From contig JAJEKV010000015.1 in NCBI GenBank assembly GCA_021234155.1, forward strand, positions 406,852 through 470,851: 64,000 bases of DNA, given 5' to 3'. The notes beneath the pieces are model-generated. The model did no database searches. It was not told the DNA's origin and saw only the letters and a list, made by a program, of their open reading frames with translations. A program made the position numbers and the translations under genes. Origin of the DNA: Isoetes taiwanensis. Lineage: Eukaryota > Streptophyta > Lycopodiopsida > Isoetales > Isoetaceae. This document shows, piece after piece, positions 40,925-53,608 of this stretch; position 1 is the first letter of the stretch, and each line of letters starts with the position of its first letter.

Positions 40925-42832
40925 TAAATTGAAAAAAATAATAATAACACATTTATTAGGAATGAAGTTAATACATTTAATTTAAAGCCTATAAAATGAA
41001 TTTAACAAAAAAAGAAATATAAGATTTTAACGTCATTAAATGATGTAAACTTAAATATATTAAAAAATACAAAAATAAATGAAGCCCCAATTTTTTTATC
41101 TAAATACATTAATCAATAAATTAAGCTAAATACATTAATCAATACATTAAGCATATTGAAAATTAAATGCTTACCGGTACAAGGCAAAGTTGTTTTGCAC
41201 AAACAACGCATTTGCTAGGAGTGTACATGCAAAACAATAAATTCAATGATTATTAAAATATTAGTATAAATAAACAACTTAAAGGAAAAAAAAAAATGGA
41301 AAATCAATGGGGGAGGGGTGGTTTCAATGACGTCCCCTTCTTGGATAACAATTTAACCTAAATAAAGCATTAGTATTTTATTAGCGTATTGAAAAAATTA
41401 AATCCTTACCTGGAAGAGGTGCCAACTTGTTTTGCAAGAACAACACATTTTGCTAGGGGTGTACATGCAAAACAAAAAATTCAATGATTAGAAAGAAATA
41501 GTATAAAACAACTAATAAGGAAAAATTTTGGAAAGAAGAAGGGTCTCGTCTTTTAACGACGTCTTCTTAGATGGGAAAAAAATTAGAAGAAGAATGGAAG
41601 AATTCCGAAGAAGAAAAGGCTAAGAAGAAGAGGAGGAACCGAAAATGGGGAGGAAGAATCTGAAGAAGATGAAGCTAAGAGGAGGATTAGGAGTAAGAAT
41701 TTGAATAAGAGGAGGAAGAAGTAGTATAAGAGGAGGAAGAATCGAAGAAGAAGAAGATGACAAAGGGAATGGAAGAATATGTATGGAAGAAGGATGCAAG
41801 AATGGAAGAAGAAGAATGAAGAACAAACAACAAATATAAAAAAGCCCTAAATCTACCCAAAAACAAGTTTAGATTCAAAAAACGAGTTGGTTGATCCGTG
41901 CACATACCTTATGAAGCTTGTCTTACACTTAGAATAGACCCCAAAGTAGATCCGCACCGAAAATCGCCTCAAAAAATGCTCCTCCATAAGCTTTGCTTGC
42001 TCGAAAATAAGCGGCGGGATTGCCGCCTGTTTTCGATTTAAATCCAAAGTCGTCGTTTAACGACGCGTCGTGGCGTCGTTAACGATTTACAAAAACGTCG
42101 TTGAACGGCGTTTATGCGACGTTTTTTTTTACGACGACCAAAAAAAAAAAAATTAAATAGTATAGAATGCATGTACACTTGATACATGGGTTTATTTAAC
42201 TGGATAGAGGTTTATTTGACTTGCTACACCCGTTAAAGTTATGAAATATACCACCATGAAAATGTTCAATGTTTTGTGGTACATCCGTTGAGCTATGAGG
42301 TATATAATACGATGATGATAACTAGTAATACCTTACCTGCTACGATAACTAATACCTTACCAACATGCAAAGATGTAGTTTATCTTAAAATTTTATTTTG
42401 TTAGATTTAAAAAGGTTAGGTTTCCACCAATAGTATATGTAGCTACGTGTTCGCTTGTTACGACGACATATATATATGGAGACTAACAACCAGGTAACAA
42501 CTTTCCCCACCTAGGAGTACATGTTCTATATTAGAAGATCATAATATGGTCGGTAAATTTGTATTCTTATATGCTCATTATGACTCAAGTAACAGATGAG
42601 TCTAAAATGCGTAGGAGTATAATTCAATGTTGCTATCTGTTGCTATCTGTTTCTTTCACTTTAGTTATTGGATCCCAGTCAATGGAAGGTTGCTTGAGAT
42701 AAGCAAAATTCATATATATACATACATATATATATATATTTATTTTTTTAATTTTGTCCCCTGCTATGAGAACTAATACCCTACCAACATGCGAAGATGT
42801 AGTTTATCTCAACAAGCTAGCTGACTTAGGAA
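40925..42832. other. AT-rich left interior of the CACTA element
   Basis: It contains a two-copy repeat at 41157-41300 and 41395-41536; each copy on the minus strand gives an exon-like piece (ALFVQNNFALYR and VLFLQNKLAPLP) before a GTAAG donor. A purine tract rich in GAAGAA follows at about 41525-41830. A second ACGACG-type block lies at 42046-42140. A 48-bp direct repeat occurs at 42337-42384 and 42761-42809. There is no intact gene. Confidence 0.6.
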
Positions 42833-45800
42833 GCTAGCTGACAAAAAATCAGAATTTAAGTCCGTACTATGCATTAATTACGAATTTACGAATGTCTTGC
42901 TACTGCAAAAGCGGGCCTTGACTTCTAAGCGCCTAACGGGAGGAGTACAGGTCCAAACTCCATTCCGTCGGTTCGCTTGCTTCGGCGTTCTCAAGCGCAT
43001 GTGATTGGCCACGCCCCAAGTGCAAAAGACCAAAACTTCGGCACCCAAAACGCCAAACCCCGCTAGAACCACGGCAACTCATAGGGTTTACGTTTTAGGA
43101 GGCTCTATGCTTGTCGGATTTGACTAGGACCTTGGCGCTGCGGTGTCTTGGCGTAGAGGGGGTGTTGACGCCTTGAGCCGCGGACCCTAAAACCACCGGA
43201 GGCGGCTTGCCCCAAAAGTCCTCTCCCGAAGGCCCTGGCGACGGACGGGCAACTTCCCCTCTCCGGAACCGTGATCTGTCTCTGCCAATGGACTCAGAAC
43301 GTCAACATTGCCCTAGGGACCAAGTTTTGTGGCCAGAAGCCCACCCCTTCTCGAAGAAGCGCCAAACTATCTCATGTGCAACGCACTTTCGTAGTCAATT
43401 GGCCAAGGAGGTGGGCTGGCGAATCTTGCAATGTAGGGCGTAAGTGTTTCTTTCTTTTTGCAAAACCCGACCATGTAACTTGGTCCCTAAGGTAATTTTG
43501 GCATTCCGGACGATGTGGCGAAGTCGGATCGGCATTTGAACCTCCGCAATGTCGACGACAAAACACTTTGGTTTCTATAACGTCGCTGCGGGGCGCCAGC
43601 GGTTTGATATGTTCTCCCGGACGGATGTTGGATTTTTTGACCTTCTCCGGACCAGGTTCACGGAACAAAGGATTCAGCGGCCGGATCACGGGGAACCGAG
43701 ATGGGAGTGTGGTCTTTAAGCGTATGCCCCCGTGAGGGATTGCGAGAAAAAGCTGCCTCGGGGAAGCTTTTGGGGCTCGCCTCACCGGGGTTTGGACTCT
43801 CCCCTCTAATGAGGAGGCCTTGCAAGGTCGGCCTTGTTTGACTTGGGCAAGTGTGCCCATTTCGGCTGCCCAACAACAGGCTGCCCGGACCGTTCTAGTG
43901 CAAACTATTTGATCTAAACCATATCCAAAAATTTTTGAAAGTTGGCACGTATGTTGGCGATGACTTAGGAAGCTAGGTGACAAAAATCAGAATTTAAGTC
44001 CGTACTATGCATTAATTAGGAATTTACGAATGTCTTGCTCTTTGCAAAAGCGGCCCTTGACTTCTAAGCGCCACAACGGGAGGAGTACGGTCCAAACTCC
44101 ATTCCGTCGTTTCCTTGCTTGGCGTTCTCAAGCGCATGTGATCGGCCCGCGTCCGAAGTGCAAAAGACCAAAACTTCGGCACCCAAAGCGCAAACCCCGC
44201 TAGAACACGGCAACTCACAGGGTTTTCGTTTGAGGCTCTATCCTTGTCGGATTTGACTAGGACCTTGGCCCCGTGTCTTGAGGTAGAGGGGGTGTTGGCC
44301 TTGAGCCACGGACCCTAAAACCACCGGGCGGCTTGCCCCAAAATTCCTCTCCAGAAGGCCTGGCGACGGACGGGCAACTTCCCCTCTCTCGGGCAGTGAT
44401 CTGTCTCGCCAATAGACTCGGAAGCGTCGACATTGCCCTAGGGACCAAGTTTTGTGGCGAAGCCCACCTTCTCGAAGGCGCCAAACTATCTCATGTGCAA
44501 CACACTTTCGTAGTCAATTGGCCTAGGAGGTGGGCTGGCTGAATACTCAATGTAGGCGTAAGTGTTTCTTTCTTTTTGCAAAAACCGTGTAACTTGGTCC
44601 CTAGGGTAATTTTGGCATTCCGGACGATGTGGTGAAGTCGGATCGGCATTTGAACCTCGCAATGTCCGAAACGACAAAACACTTTGGTTTCTACATCGCC
44701 CCCCGGGGCGCCAGCGGTTTGATATGTTCTCCGGACGGATGTTGGATTTTTGGACCTTCTCGGACCGGGTTCTGGAACAAAGGATTCAGCGGTCGGGAGA
44801 TCCGGGAGTGTGGTCTTTTAGCGTCGCCCCCGTGGCCGCTGCCGAGGAAAGAGGCTGCCTCGGGGAAGCTTTTTGGGGCTCGCCTCACGGGGTTCGGACT
44901 CTCCCCTCTAATGAGGAGGCCTTGCAAGGTCCGGCCTTGTTTGACTTGGGCAAGTGTGCCCATTTCGGTACGCCCAACAAGGCTGCCGGACCGTTCTAGT
45001 GCAAACTATTTGATCTAAACCATATCAAAATTTTTGAAAGTTGGCACGTATGTTGGCGATGACTTAGGAAGCTAGTGACAAAAATCAGAATTTAAGTCAG
45101 GTACTATGCATTAATTACGAATTTTCTGAATGTCTTGCTCTTTGCCAAAGCGGCCCTTGACTTCTAAGCGCCCTAGCGGGAGATACAGGTCCAAACTCCA
45201 TTCCGTCAGTTCTCCTTGCTTGGCGTTCTCAAGCGCATGTGATCGGCCACGTCCAAAGTGCAAAAGACCAAACTTCGGCACCCAAAGCGCAAACCACGCT
45301 AGAACACGGCAACTCATAGGGTTTACGTTTGGAGGCTCTATCCTTGTCGATTTGACTAGGACCTTCTTGTATCTTGTCTTGAGGTAGATGGGGGTGTTGG
45401 CCTTGAGCACGGACCCTAAAAACCACCGGAGGCGGCTTGCCCCAAAATTCCTCTCCGAAGGCCACGGCGACGGGACGGGCAACTTCCCCCCTCTCGGGAA
45501 CCGTGATGCATCTCTCGCCAATGGACTCGAACGTCGACATTGCCCTAGGGACCAAGTTTTGTGGCGAAGCCCACCCCTTTCGAAGGCGCCAAACTATCTC
45601 ATGTGCAAACACTTTCGTAGTCAATTGGCCTAGGAAGTGGGCTGGCGAATCTTTGCAATGTAGAGGCGTAAGTGTTTCTTTCTTTTGCAAAACCAACCGT
45701 ATAACTTGGTCCCTAGGGTAATTTTGGCATTCGGACGATGTGGCGAAGTCGGATCGGCATTTTGAACCTCGCAATGTCCGACGACAAAACACTTTGGTTT

Positions 45801-48800
45801 TTCTTTTGTCGCCGCCGCGGGGCGCCAGCGGTTTGATATGTTCTCGGACGGATGTTGGATTTTTGGACCTTCTCGGACCAGGTTCACGGAACAAAGGATT
45901 CAACGGTCGGATCACGGAAGCAGAGATCCGGGAGTGTGGTCTTTAGCGTCGCCCCGTGAAGGCCGCCGCGAAAAGGCTGCCTCGGGAAGCATTTTGGGGC
46001 TCGCCTCACGGGGGTTGGACTCTCCCCTCTAATGAGGAGGCCTTGCCGCGGTCTGGCCTTGTTTGACTTGGGCAAGTGTGCGGCTTCGGCTGCCCAACAA
46101 CAGAGCTGCCGGACCGTTCTAGTGCAAACTATTTGATCTAAACCATATCAAAATTTTTGAAAGTTGGCTGTATGTTGGCGATGACTTAGGAAGCTAGCTG
46201 ACAAAAATCAGAATTTAAGTCCGTACTATGCATTAATTACAATTTACGAATGTCTTGCTCTACGCAAAAGCGGCCCTTGACTTCTAAGCGCCACAGCGGG
46301 AGATCTGAGGTCAAACTCCATTCCGAGTCGGTTCCCCTTGCTTGGCGTTCTCAAGCGCATGTGATGCGGCCCGTCCCAAGTGCAAAAGACCAAAACTTCG
46401 GCACCCAAAACGCAAACCACCGCTGGGAACACGGCAACTCATAGGGTTTTACGTTTGGAGGCTCTATCCTTGTCGATTTGACTAGGACCTTTGCCGTGTC
46501 TTGGCGTGAGGGGGTGTTGGCCTTGAGCCACGGACCCTAAAACCACCCGGGGGCAGCTTGCCCCAAAAGTCCTCCCGAAGGCCTCCGGCGCCGGACGGGC
46601 AACTTCCCTCTCGGAACCGTGATCTGTCTCGCCAATGGACTCGAGCGTCCACATTGCCCTAGGGACCAAGTTTTGTGGCCAAAAGCCCACCCCTTCTCGA
46701 AGAAGCGCCAAACTATCTCATGTGCAGCACTTTCGTGAGTCAATTGGCCAAGGAGGTGGGCTGGCTGAATCTTTGCAATGTAGGCGTAAGTGTTTCTTTC
46801 TTTTGCAAAACGACCATGTAACTTGGTCCCTAAGGTAATTTTGGCATTAGGACGATGTGGCGAAGTCGGATCGGCATTTGAACCTCGCAATGTCCGAACG
46901 ACAAAACACTTTAGTTTCTACTTTATCGCGCTGCGGGGCGCAGCGGTTTGATATGTTCTCGGGGCCGGATGTTGGATTTTTGACCTTCTCGGACCGGGTT
47001 CACGGAACAAAGGATTCAGCGGTCCGGATCACGAGGCAGAGATCAGGGAGTGTGGTCTTTAGCGTATGCCCCGTGGGGGCAGCTGCCGGAAAAAGGCTGC
47101 CTCGGGGAAGCTTTTGGGGGCTCGCCTCACGGGGTTCCGGACTCTCCCCTCTAATGAGGAGGCCTTGCAAGGTCTGGCCTTGTTTGACTTGGGCAAGTGT
47201 GCATTTCGGCTGCCCAACAACAGCTGCAGGACCGTTCTAGTGCAAACTATTTGATCTAAACCATATCAAAATTTTTGAAAGTTGGCTGTATGTTGGCGAT
47301 GACTTAGGAAGCTAGTGACAAAAATCAGAATTTAAGTCAGGTACTATGCATTAATTAGGAATTTACGAATGTCTTGCTCTTTGCAAAAGCGGCCCTTGAC
47401 TTCTAAGCGCCACAGCGGGAGGAGTACAGGTCCAAACTCCATTCCGTCGGTTCCCCTTGCTTGGCGTTCTCAGCTGCATGTGATCGGCCCACGTCCCAAG
47501 TGCAAAGACCAAAACTTCGGCACCCAAAGCGCCAAACCACCGCTAGAACACGGCAACTCATAGGGTTTACGTTTGGAGGCTCTATCCTTGTCAGTTGACT
47601 AGGACCTTTGCCGTGTCTTGAGGTAGAGGGGGTGTTGGCCTTGAGCACACGGACCCTAAAAACCACCGGAAGCGGCTGCCCCAAAATTCCTCTCGAAGGC
47701 CACGGCGACGGACGGGCAACTTCCCTCTCGGGCAGTGATGCATCTCGCCAATGGACTCGAGCGTCGACATTGCCCTAGGGACCAAGTTTTGTGGCGAAGC
47801 CCACCTTCTCGAAGAAAGCCAAACTATCTCATGTGCAACACACTCGTAGTCAATTGGCCTAGGAGGTGGGCTGGCTGAATACTCAATGTAGAGGCGTAAG
47901 TGTTTCTTTCTTTTGCAAAACATGGCCAGGTGTAACTTGGTCCCTAGGGTAATTTTGGCATTCCGGGACGATGTGGTGAAGTCGGATCGGCATTTGAACC
48001 TCGCTTAATGTCCGACGACAAAACACTGGTTTTACTTGTCGCCGCTTGGGGGCGCCAGCGGTTTGATATGTTCTCCGGACCCGGATGTTGGATTTTTGGA
48101 CCTTCTCGGACCGGGTTCCGGAACAAAGGATTCAGCGATGGATCACGGGAGATCAGGAGAAGTGTGGTCTTTAAGCGTCGCGCCCCGGGCCGATTTGCCG
48201 AAAAGGCTGCCTCGGGAAGCTTTTGGGGCTCGCCTCTGGGGTTGGACTCTCCCCTCTAATGAGGAGGCCTTGCAAGGTCCGGCCTTGTTTGACTTGGGCA
48301 AGTGTGCATTTCGGCTGCCCAACAACAAGGAATTTTGCGGACCGTTCTAGTGCAAACTATTTGATCTAAACCATATCAAAATTTTTTGAAAGTTGGCCTG
48401 TATGTTGGCGATGACTTAGGAAGCTAGGCGACAAAAATCAGAATTTAAGTCCGTACTATGCATTAATTACGAATTTACGAATGTCTTGCTCTTGCAAAAG
48501 CGGCCCTTGACTTCTAAGCGCCACAGCGGGGAGTCTGGTCCAAACTCCATTCCGTCGAGTTCTCCTTGCTTGGCGTTCTCAAGCTGCATGTGATCGGCCC
48601 ACGTCAAAGTGCAAAAGACCAAAACTTCGGCACCCAAAGCGCCAAACCACGCTAGAACACGGCAACTCATAGGGTTTACGTTTTGGAGGCTCTATCCTTG
48701 TCAGTTGACTAGGACCTTCTTGCCCGTGTCTTGAGGTAGATGGGGGTGTTGGCGCCGAGCACGGACCCTAAAACCACCCGGAAGCAGCTTGCCCCAAAAT

Positions 48801-51800
48801 TCCTCTCGAAGGCCAGGCCGGCGACGGACGGGCAACTTCCCCTCTCGGAACCGTGATCTGTCTCGCCAATGGACTCGAGCGTCGACATTGCCCTAGGGAC
48901 CAAGTTTTGTGGCGAAGCCCACCCCTTCTCGAAGAAGCGCCAAACTATCTCATGTGCAACACACTTTCGTAGTCAATTGGCCTAGGAAGTGGGCTTTTGA
49001 ATCTTTTTGCAATGTAGGGCGTAAGTGTTTCTTTCTTTTGCAAAACCAACCGTATAACTTGGTCCCTAGGGTAATTTTGGCATTCGGGACGATGTGGCGA
49101 AGTCGGATCGGCATTTGAACCATAATGTCCGACGACAAAACACTTTGGTTTCTATCTTGTCGCCCCGGGGCGGCAGCGGTTTGATATGTTCTCTCGGGCC
49201 GGATGTTGGATTTTTGGACCTTCGGACCAGGTTCACGGAACAAAGGATTCAGCGGTGGGATCACGAGGGCAGAGATCGGGAGTGTGGTCTTTAGCGTCAC
49301 GCCCCGTGGGCTGCTTGCGAGAAAAGGCTGCCTCGGGAAGCATTTTGGGGCTCGCCTCACGGGGTTCGGACTCTCCCCTCTAATGAGGAGGCCTTGCGGT
49401 CTGGCCTTGTTTGACTTGGGCAAGTGTGCCGGCTCGGCTGCCCAACAACATTTGCCCGGACCGTTCTAGTGCAAACTATTTGATCTAAACCATATCAAAA
49501 TTTTTTGAAAGTTGGCCTGTATGTTGGCGATGACTTAGGAAGCTAGGCGACAAAAATCAGAATTTAAGTCCGTACTATGCATTAATTACGAATTTCTGAA
49601 TGTCTTGCTCTTGCAAAAGCGGCCCTTGACTTCTAAGCGCCACAGCGGGAGATGTACAGGTCCAAACTCCATTCCGTCGAGTTCCCCTTGCAGCGTTCTC
49701 AAGCGCATGTGATGGCCCGCGTCCCAAGTGCAAAACACCAAAACTTCGGCACCCAAAAGCGCCAAACCACTGCTAGAACACGGCAACTCATAGGGTTTAC
49801 GTTTGAGGCTCTATCCTTGTCGGTTGACTAGGACCTTCTTGTAGATGTCTTGAGGTAGGGGGGTGTTGGCCTTGAGCATGGACCCTAAAACCACCGGGAA
49901 AGCGGCTTGCCCCAAAATTCCTCTCTCGAAGGCCACAGCGGACGGACGGGCAACTTCCCTCTCCGGGACCGTGATGTCTCGCCAATGGACTCGAGCGTCG
50001 ACATTGCCCTAGGGACCAAGTTTTGTGGCGAAGCCCACCCCTTCTCGAAGAAGCGCCAAACTATCTCATGTGCAACACACTTTCGTAGTCAATTGGCCTA
50101 GGAGGTGGGCTGGCGAATCTTTGCAATGTAGGGCGTAAGTGTTTCTTTCTTTTGCAAAACCAACCATATAACTTGGTCCCTAGGGTAATTTTGGCATTCG
50201 GACGATGTGGCGAAGTCGGATCGGCATTTGAACCTCTTAATGTCCGACGACAAAACACTTTGGTTTCTACTTGTCGCCCGCCGGGAGGGCTTGCGGTTTG
50301 ATATGTTCTCGGACCGGATGTTGGATTTTTTTGGACCTTCGGACCAGGTTCACGGAACAAAGGATTCAGCGGTGGGATCACGGGAGGCAGAGATCAGGGA
50401 GTGTGGTCTTTAAGCGTCGCCCCCGTGGTTTGCCGAGGAAAAGGCTGCCTCGGGGAAGCTTTTGGGGCTCGCCTCACGGGGTTCGGACTCTCCCCTCTAA
50501 TGAGGAGGCCTTGCGGTCTGGCCTTGTTTGACTTGGGCAAGTGTGCCCATTTCGGCTGCCCAACAACAGGCTGCCGGGCCCCGTTCTAGTGCAAACTATT
50601 TGATCTAAACCATATCCAAAATTTTTGAAAGTTGGCACGTATGTTGGCGATGACTTAGGAAGCTAGGTGACAAAAAATCAAATTTAAGTCCGTACTATGC
50701 ATTAATTAGGAATTTACGAATGTCTTACTCTTTGCAAAAGCGGCCCTTGACTTCTAAGCGCCCTGGCGGGAGAATCTGAGGTCCAAACTCCATTCGTCAG
50801 TTCCGCTTGCTTGGCGTTCTCAAGCTGCATGTGATGACCCACGTCCCAAGTGCAAAAGACCAAAATTCGGCACCCAAAGCGCAAACCTGCTAGAACACGG
50901 CAACTCATAGGGTTTACGTTTGGAGGCTCTATCCTTGTCGGTTGACTAGGACCTTGGGTAATGTCTTGAGGTAGAGGGGGGTGTTGGCCTAGCGGAACCG
51001 CGGACCCTAAAACCACCGAGGCGGCTTGCCCCAAAATTCCTCTCAATGGAAGGCCACAGCGGGGTTTTTGTGGCACGCTTCCCTCTCGAACCGTGATCTG
51101 TCTCGCCAATGGACTCGGAGCGTCGACAATGTAGGGCGTAAGTGTTTCTTTCTTTTGCAAAAGCCCGGACCGTGTAACTTGGTCCCTAGGGTAATTTTGG
51201 CATTCGGACGATGTGGCGAAGTCGGATCGGCATTTGAACCCTCGCAATGTCCGACGACAAAACACTTTAGTTTCTACACCATGTCGCCCGCGGGGGGGCG
51301 CTTAGCGGTTTGATATGTTCTCGGGGACGGATGTTGGATTTTTGGACCTTTCGGCCCGGGTTCACGGAACAAAGGATTCAGCGGTGGGATCACGAGGGCG
51401 AGATCCGGAAGTGTGGTCTTTGGCGTACACCCCGTGGGCTTTGCCGGGGAAAGGCTGCATCGGGAAGCTTTTGGGGCTCGCCTCACGGGGTTGGACTCTC
51501 CCCTCTAATGAGGAGGCCTTGCAAGGTCCTGGCCTTGTTTGACTTGGGCAAAGTGTGCATTTGTTTGCCCAACAATTTGCCGATTTGTTCTAGTGCAAAC
51601 TATTTGATCTAAACCTTATCAAAATTTTTGAAAGTTGGCCTGTATGTTGGCGATGACTTAGGAAGCTAGCTTACAAAAATCAGAATTTAAGTCCATACTA
51701 TGCATTAATTAGGAATTTCTGAATGTCTTGCCTCTTGCAAAAAGCGGCCCTTGACTTCTAAGCGCCCAGCGGGCGGAGTCTGAGGTCCAAACTCCATTCT

Positions 51801-52328
51801 GTCGAGTTCCCCTTGCTTGGCGTTCTCAAGCTGCATGTGATCGGCCCGTCCCAAGTGCAAAAGACCAAAACTTCGGCACCCAAAGCGCCAAACCACTGCT
51901 AGAACACGGCAACTCATAGGGTTTACGTTTGGGGAACTCTATCCTTGTCGGTTGACTAGGACCTTGGCCGTGTCTTGAGGTAGAGGGGGTGTTGGCCTTG
52001 AGCCGCGGACCCTAAAAACCACCCGAAGCGGCTTGCCCCAAAATTCCTCTCCGAAGGCCCAGCGGCGGCCGGACGGGCAACTTCCCTCTCAGGGAACCGT
52101 GATGTCATCTCGCCAATGGACTCGAGCGTCGACATTGCCCTAGGGACCAAGTTTTGTGGCGAAGCCCACCTTCTCGAAGAAGCGCCAAACTATCTCATGT
52201 GCAACACACTTTCGTAGTCAATTGGCCTAGGAGGTGGGCTGCTGAAATCTTTGCAATGTAGGGGCGTAAGTGTGTCGGTTTTTGCCCGGCCACCGTGTAA
52301 CTTAGTCCATAGGGTAATTTTGGCATTT
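42833..52328 (+). repeat. Tandem array, nine copies of a 1.1 kb unit
   Basis: Copies begin (GACTTAGGAAGCTA) at 42833, 43962, 45061, 46183, 47301, 48413, 49532, 50652 and 51655. Lengths are 1129, 1099, 1122, 1118, 1112, 1119, 1120 and 1003, and the last is cut off at about 670. All have the same orientation. The unit is GC-rich and has no conserved reading frame; frames open in one copy are broken in the next by small indels. Copy 8 lacks about 120 bp. Differences cluster at CG-containing sites and are mostly short indels. A diverged copy lies at 63440-64000 in the neighbouring CACTA element. Confidence 0.95.
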
Positions 52329-52922
52329 CAAGCGATAGCGGCGTCGATTATTTTTTTTTTTTTTCGCATGTTTTTTTTTTTTCCCAAAAAAGTGGCGTCG
52401 TTAAGCGGCGTTTCTTACGTCGCTCTGGCGACAATAGCGCAGCCCGGGACGATGCCGCCACTTGGCCGCAAAACCGCTACCACATCGGATATTCTAGGCG
52501 TCGTTTAGCGGCGTCCGTCGGCGATGGCGAGGACACTTTGGCGTGCGGCGGCATGTCGGCAAGCCCGAATTTGGGCGTCACGTCGATTTTTTAGTCGTCG
52601 TTCAACGGCGTCATGTCGGCGTGGCGAGTAACGGTGGCGTACCCGGCTGGCATGTCGGCAAAGCCCAGCGGCCGGATGTGCCGCGTCGGATCCGCGAGGC
52701 GGCGTTAAGCGGCGTTTTTGTGCCGTGTGGCCGACGCGCGCTTACCCGGCTTGGCGGCGATACCATACCCCGCGAGGCCAATCGACCACGTCGATACGAG
52801 AGGCGTCGTTGAGCGGCGTCGAAGCGGCGTTATCGTCGTTGAGCGGCGATATGCGTCGATATTCGGCAACGACCCGTCGTTCTTCGGCCGGCGTCGTTGG
52901 GCGTCGACTATCCCTTGTAGTG
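52329..52922 (-). repeat. Right subterminal region of the CACTA element
   Basis: Inward from TTGTAGTG the region has GCGTCGTT(g/t)A(a/g)GCGGCG motifs for about 500 bp and ends in T runs near 52350-52382. In reverse complement it matches 58555-59000 of the second CACTA element in order and motif, including CAAGGGAT, CGACGCCCAACGACGCC and a final CGCCGCTTAACGACGCCAC. Confidence 0.8.
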
Positions 52923-53130
52923 AGCGTGGGAGAGGAAAGGTTTAGAGGCGGGGAAGAAAAAAGCGGCCGTTTGCGGCAAGGTACCCGCACAATAGAGGTC
53001 GAGTGTTTTGCCATTCGCGGAAATGATTACGGTGAGCTTTCTAGAAAAACTTCGATAGTGTTGGTGCTTCTTTCTGCCATTTCTCTATCGTCATGGTACC
53101 ACAATATTATGCTTCAAAAATCATTATGCT

Positions 53131-53189
53131 TTCCTTACAGTTTGCTTACAGAAGGATGCTTTGCTTACAGTTTGCTTACAGAAGGATGC
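53131..53189 (+). repeat. 30-bp-period duplication
   Basis: The unit tt(c/g)cttacagtttgcttaca followed by gaaggatgc occurs twice in tandem. Each unit itself contains two cttacag pieces. Confidence 0.85.
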
Positions 53190-53558
53190 AGCCGAACATT
53201 GGATCCGTATGAATCAATTCTACTGGGCAAGCTGAAAGCAACGGGTTAATTCTTTGCCTTCTCATTTGTTTGTTATATTAGGTTGTGCTTCTCTTAGTTT
53301 GTCTGCGACATGTCTGGCTCATCTTTATATGGATTTTACTTTCAAGGTTGTGAAATATAATGCAGTAGTTGTTGAATGATATCAATTTAGTATATTTTAC
53401 TTCAACCAAGTTTGTTTAATATTCTTATTGTCTTCTCTGAAGGTGGCTGAAATTTCCAGTTGATATGGCTGCTTCTATCTGCAGATAATTAAAGTTGTGC
53501 CTGTACATCTCGTTCATGTAATTACTGGTGAGGAATTCTCATGCAAAGAAGTGCTTAG

Positions 53559-53608
53559 TTTGTTTACACATAGCAGTATGGTGGATGTTTGTTTACACAT
53601 AGCAGTAT
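53559..53608 (+). repeat. 29-bp-period duplication
   Basis: tttgtttacacatagcagta occurs at 53559 and again at 53588. Confidence 0.85.

Larger units (their letters stand above)
40485..52922. mobile_element. Large non-autonomous CACTA element carrying a satellite-like array
   Basis: It starts CACTACAAAATTAAAGCC at 40485 and ends ...TCCCTTGTAGTG at 52922, giving the CACTACAA ends of the En/Spm superfamily. Both ends have subterminal regions full of ACGTCG/ACGACG-type repeats (40505-40880 and 52330-52905). No transposase is present. Between lie AT-rich DNA and nine copies of a 1.1 kb unit. Flanking triplets are aac and agc, not a perfect 3-bp duplication, and the two ends agree only over about 8 bases. 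Two nested or joined elements are therefore an alternative. Confidence 0.65.

Noticed and set aside
41620-41905. Ser/Leu/Pro-rich minus-strand frames
   Set aside because: Translation of a GAAGAA-type purine tract.
42878-51917. Many 60-230 codon frames on both strands in the 1.1 kb array
   Set aside because: They shift or break from copy to copy, exist on both strands at once and show no domain. They follow from GC-rich sequence with few stops.
42833-52328. CRISPR-like repeat array
   Set aside because: The units are 1.1 kb, directly adjoining, with no spacers, in a plant transposon.
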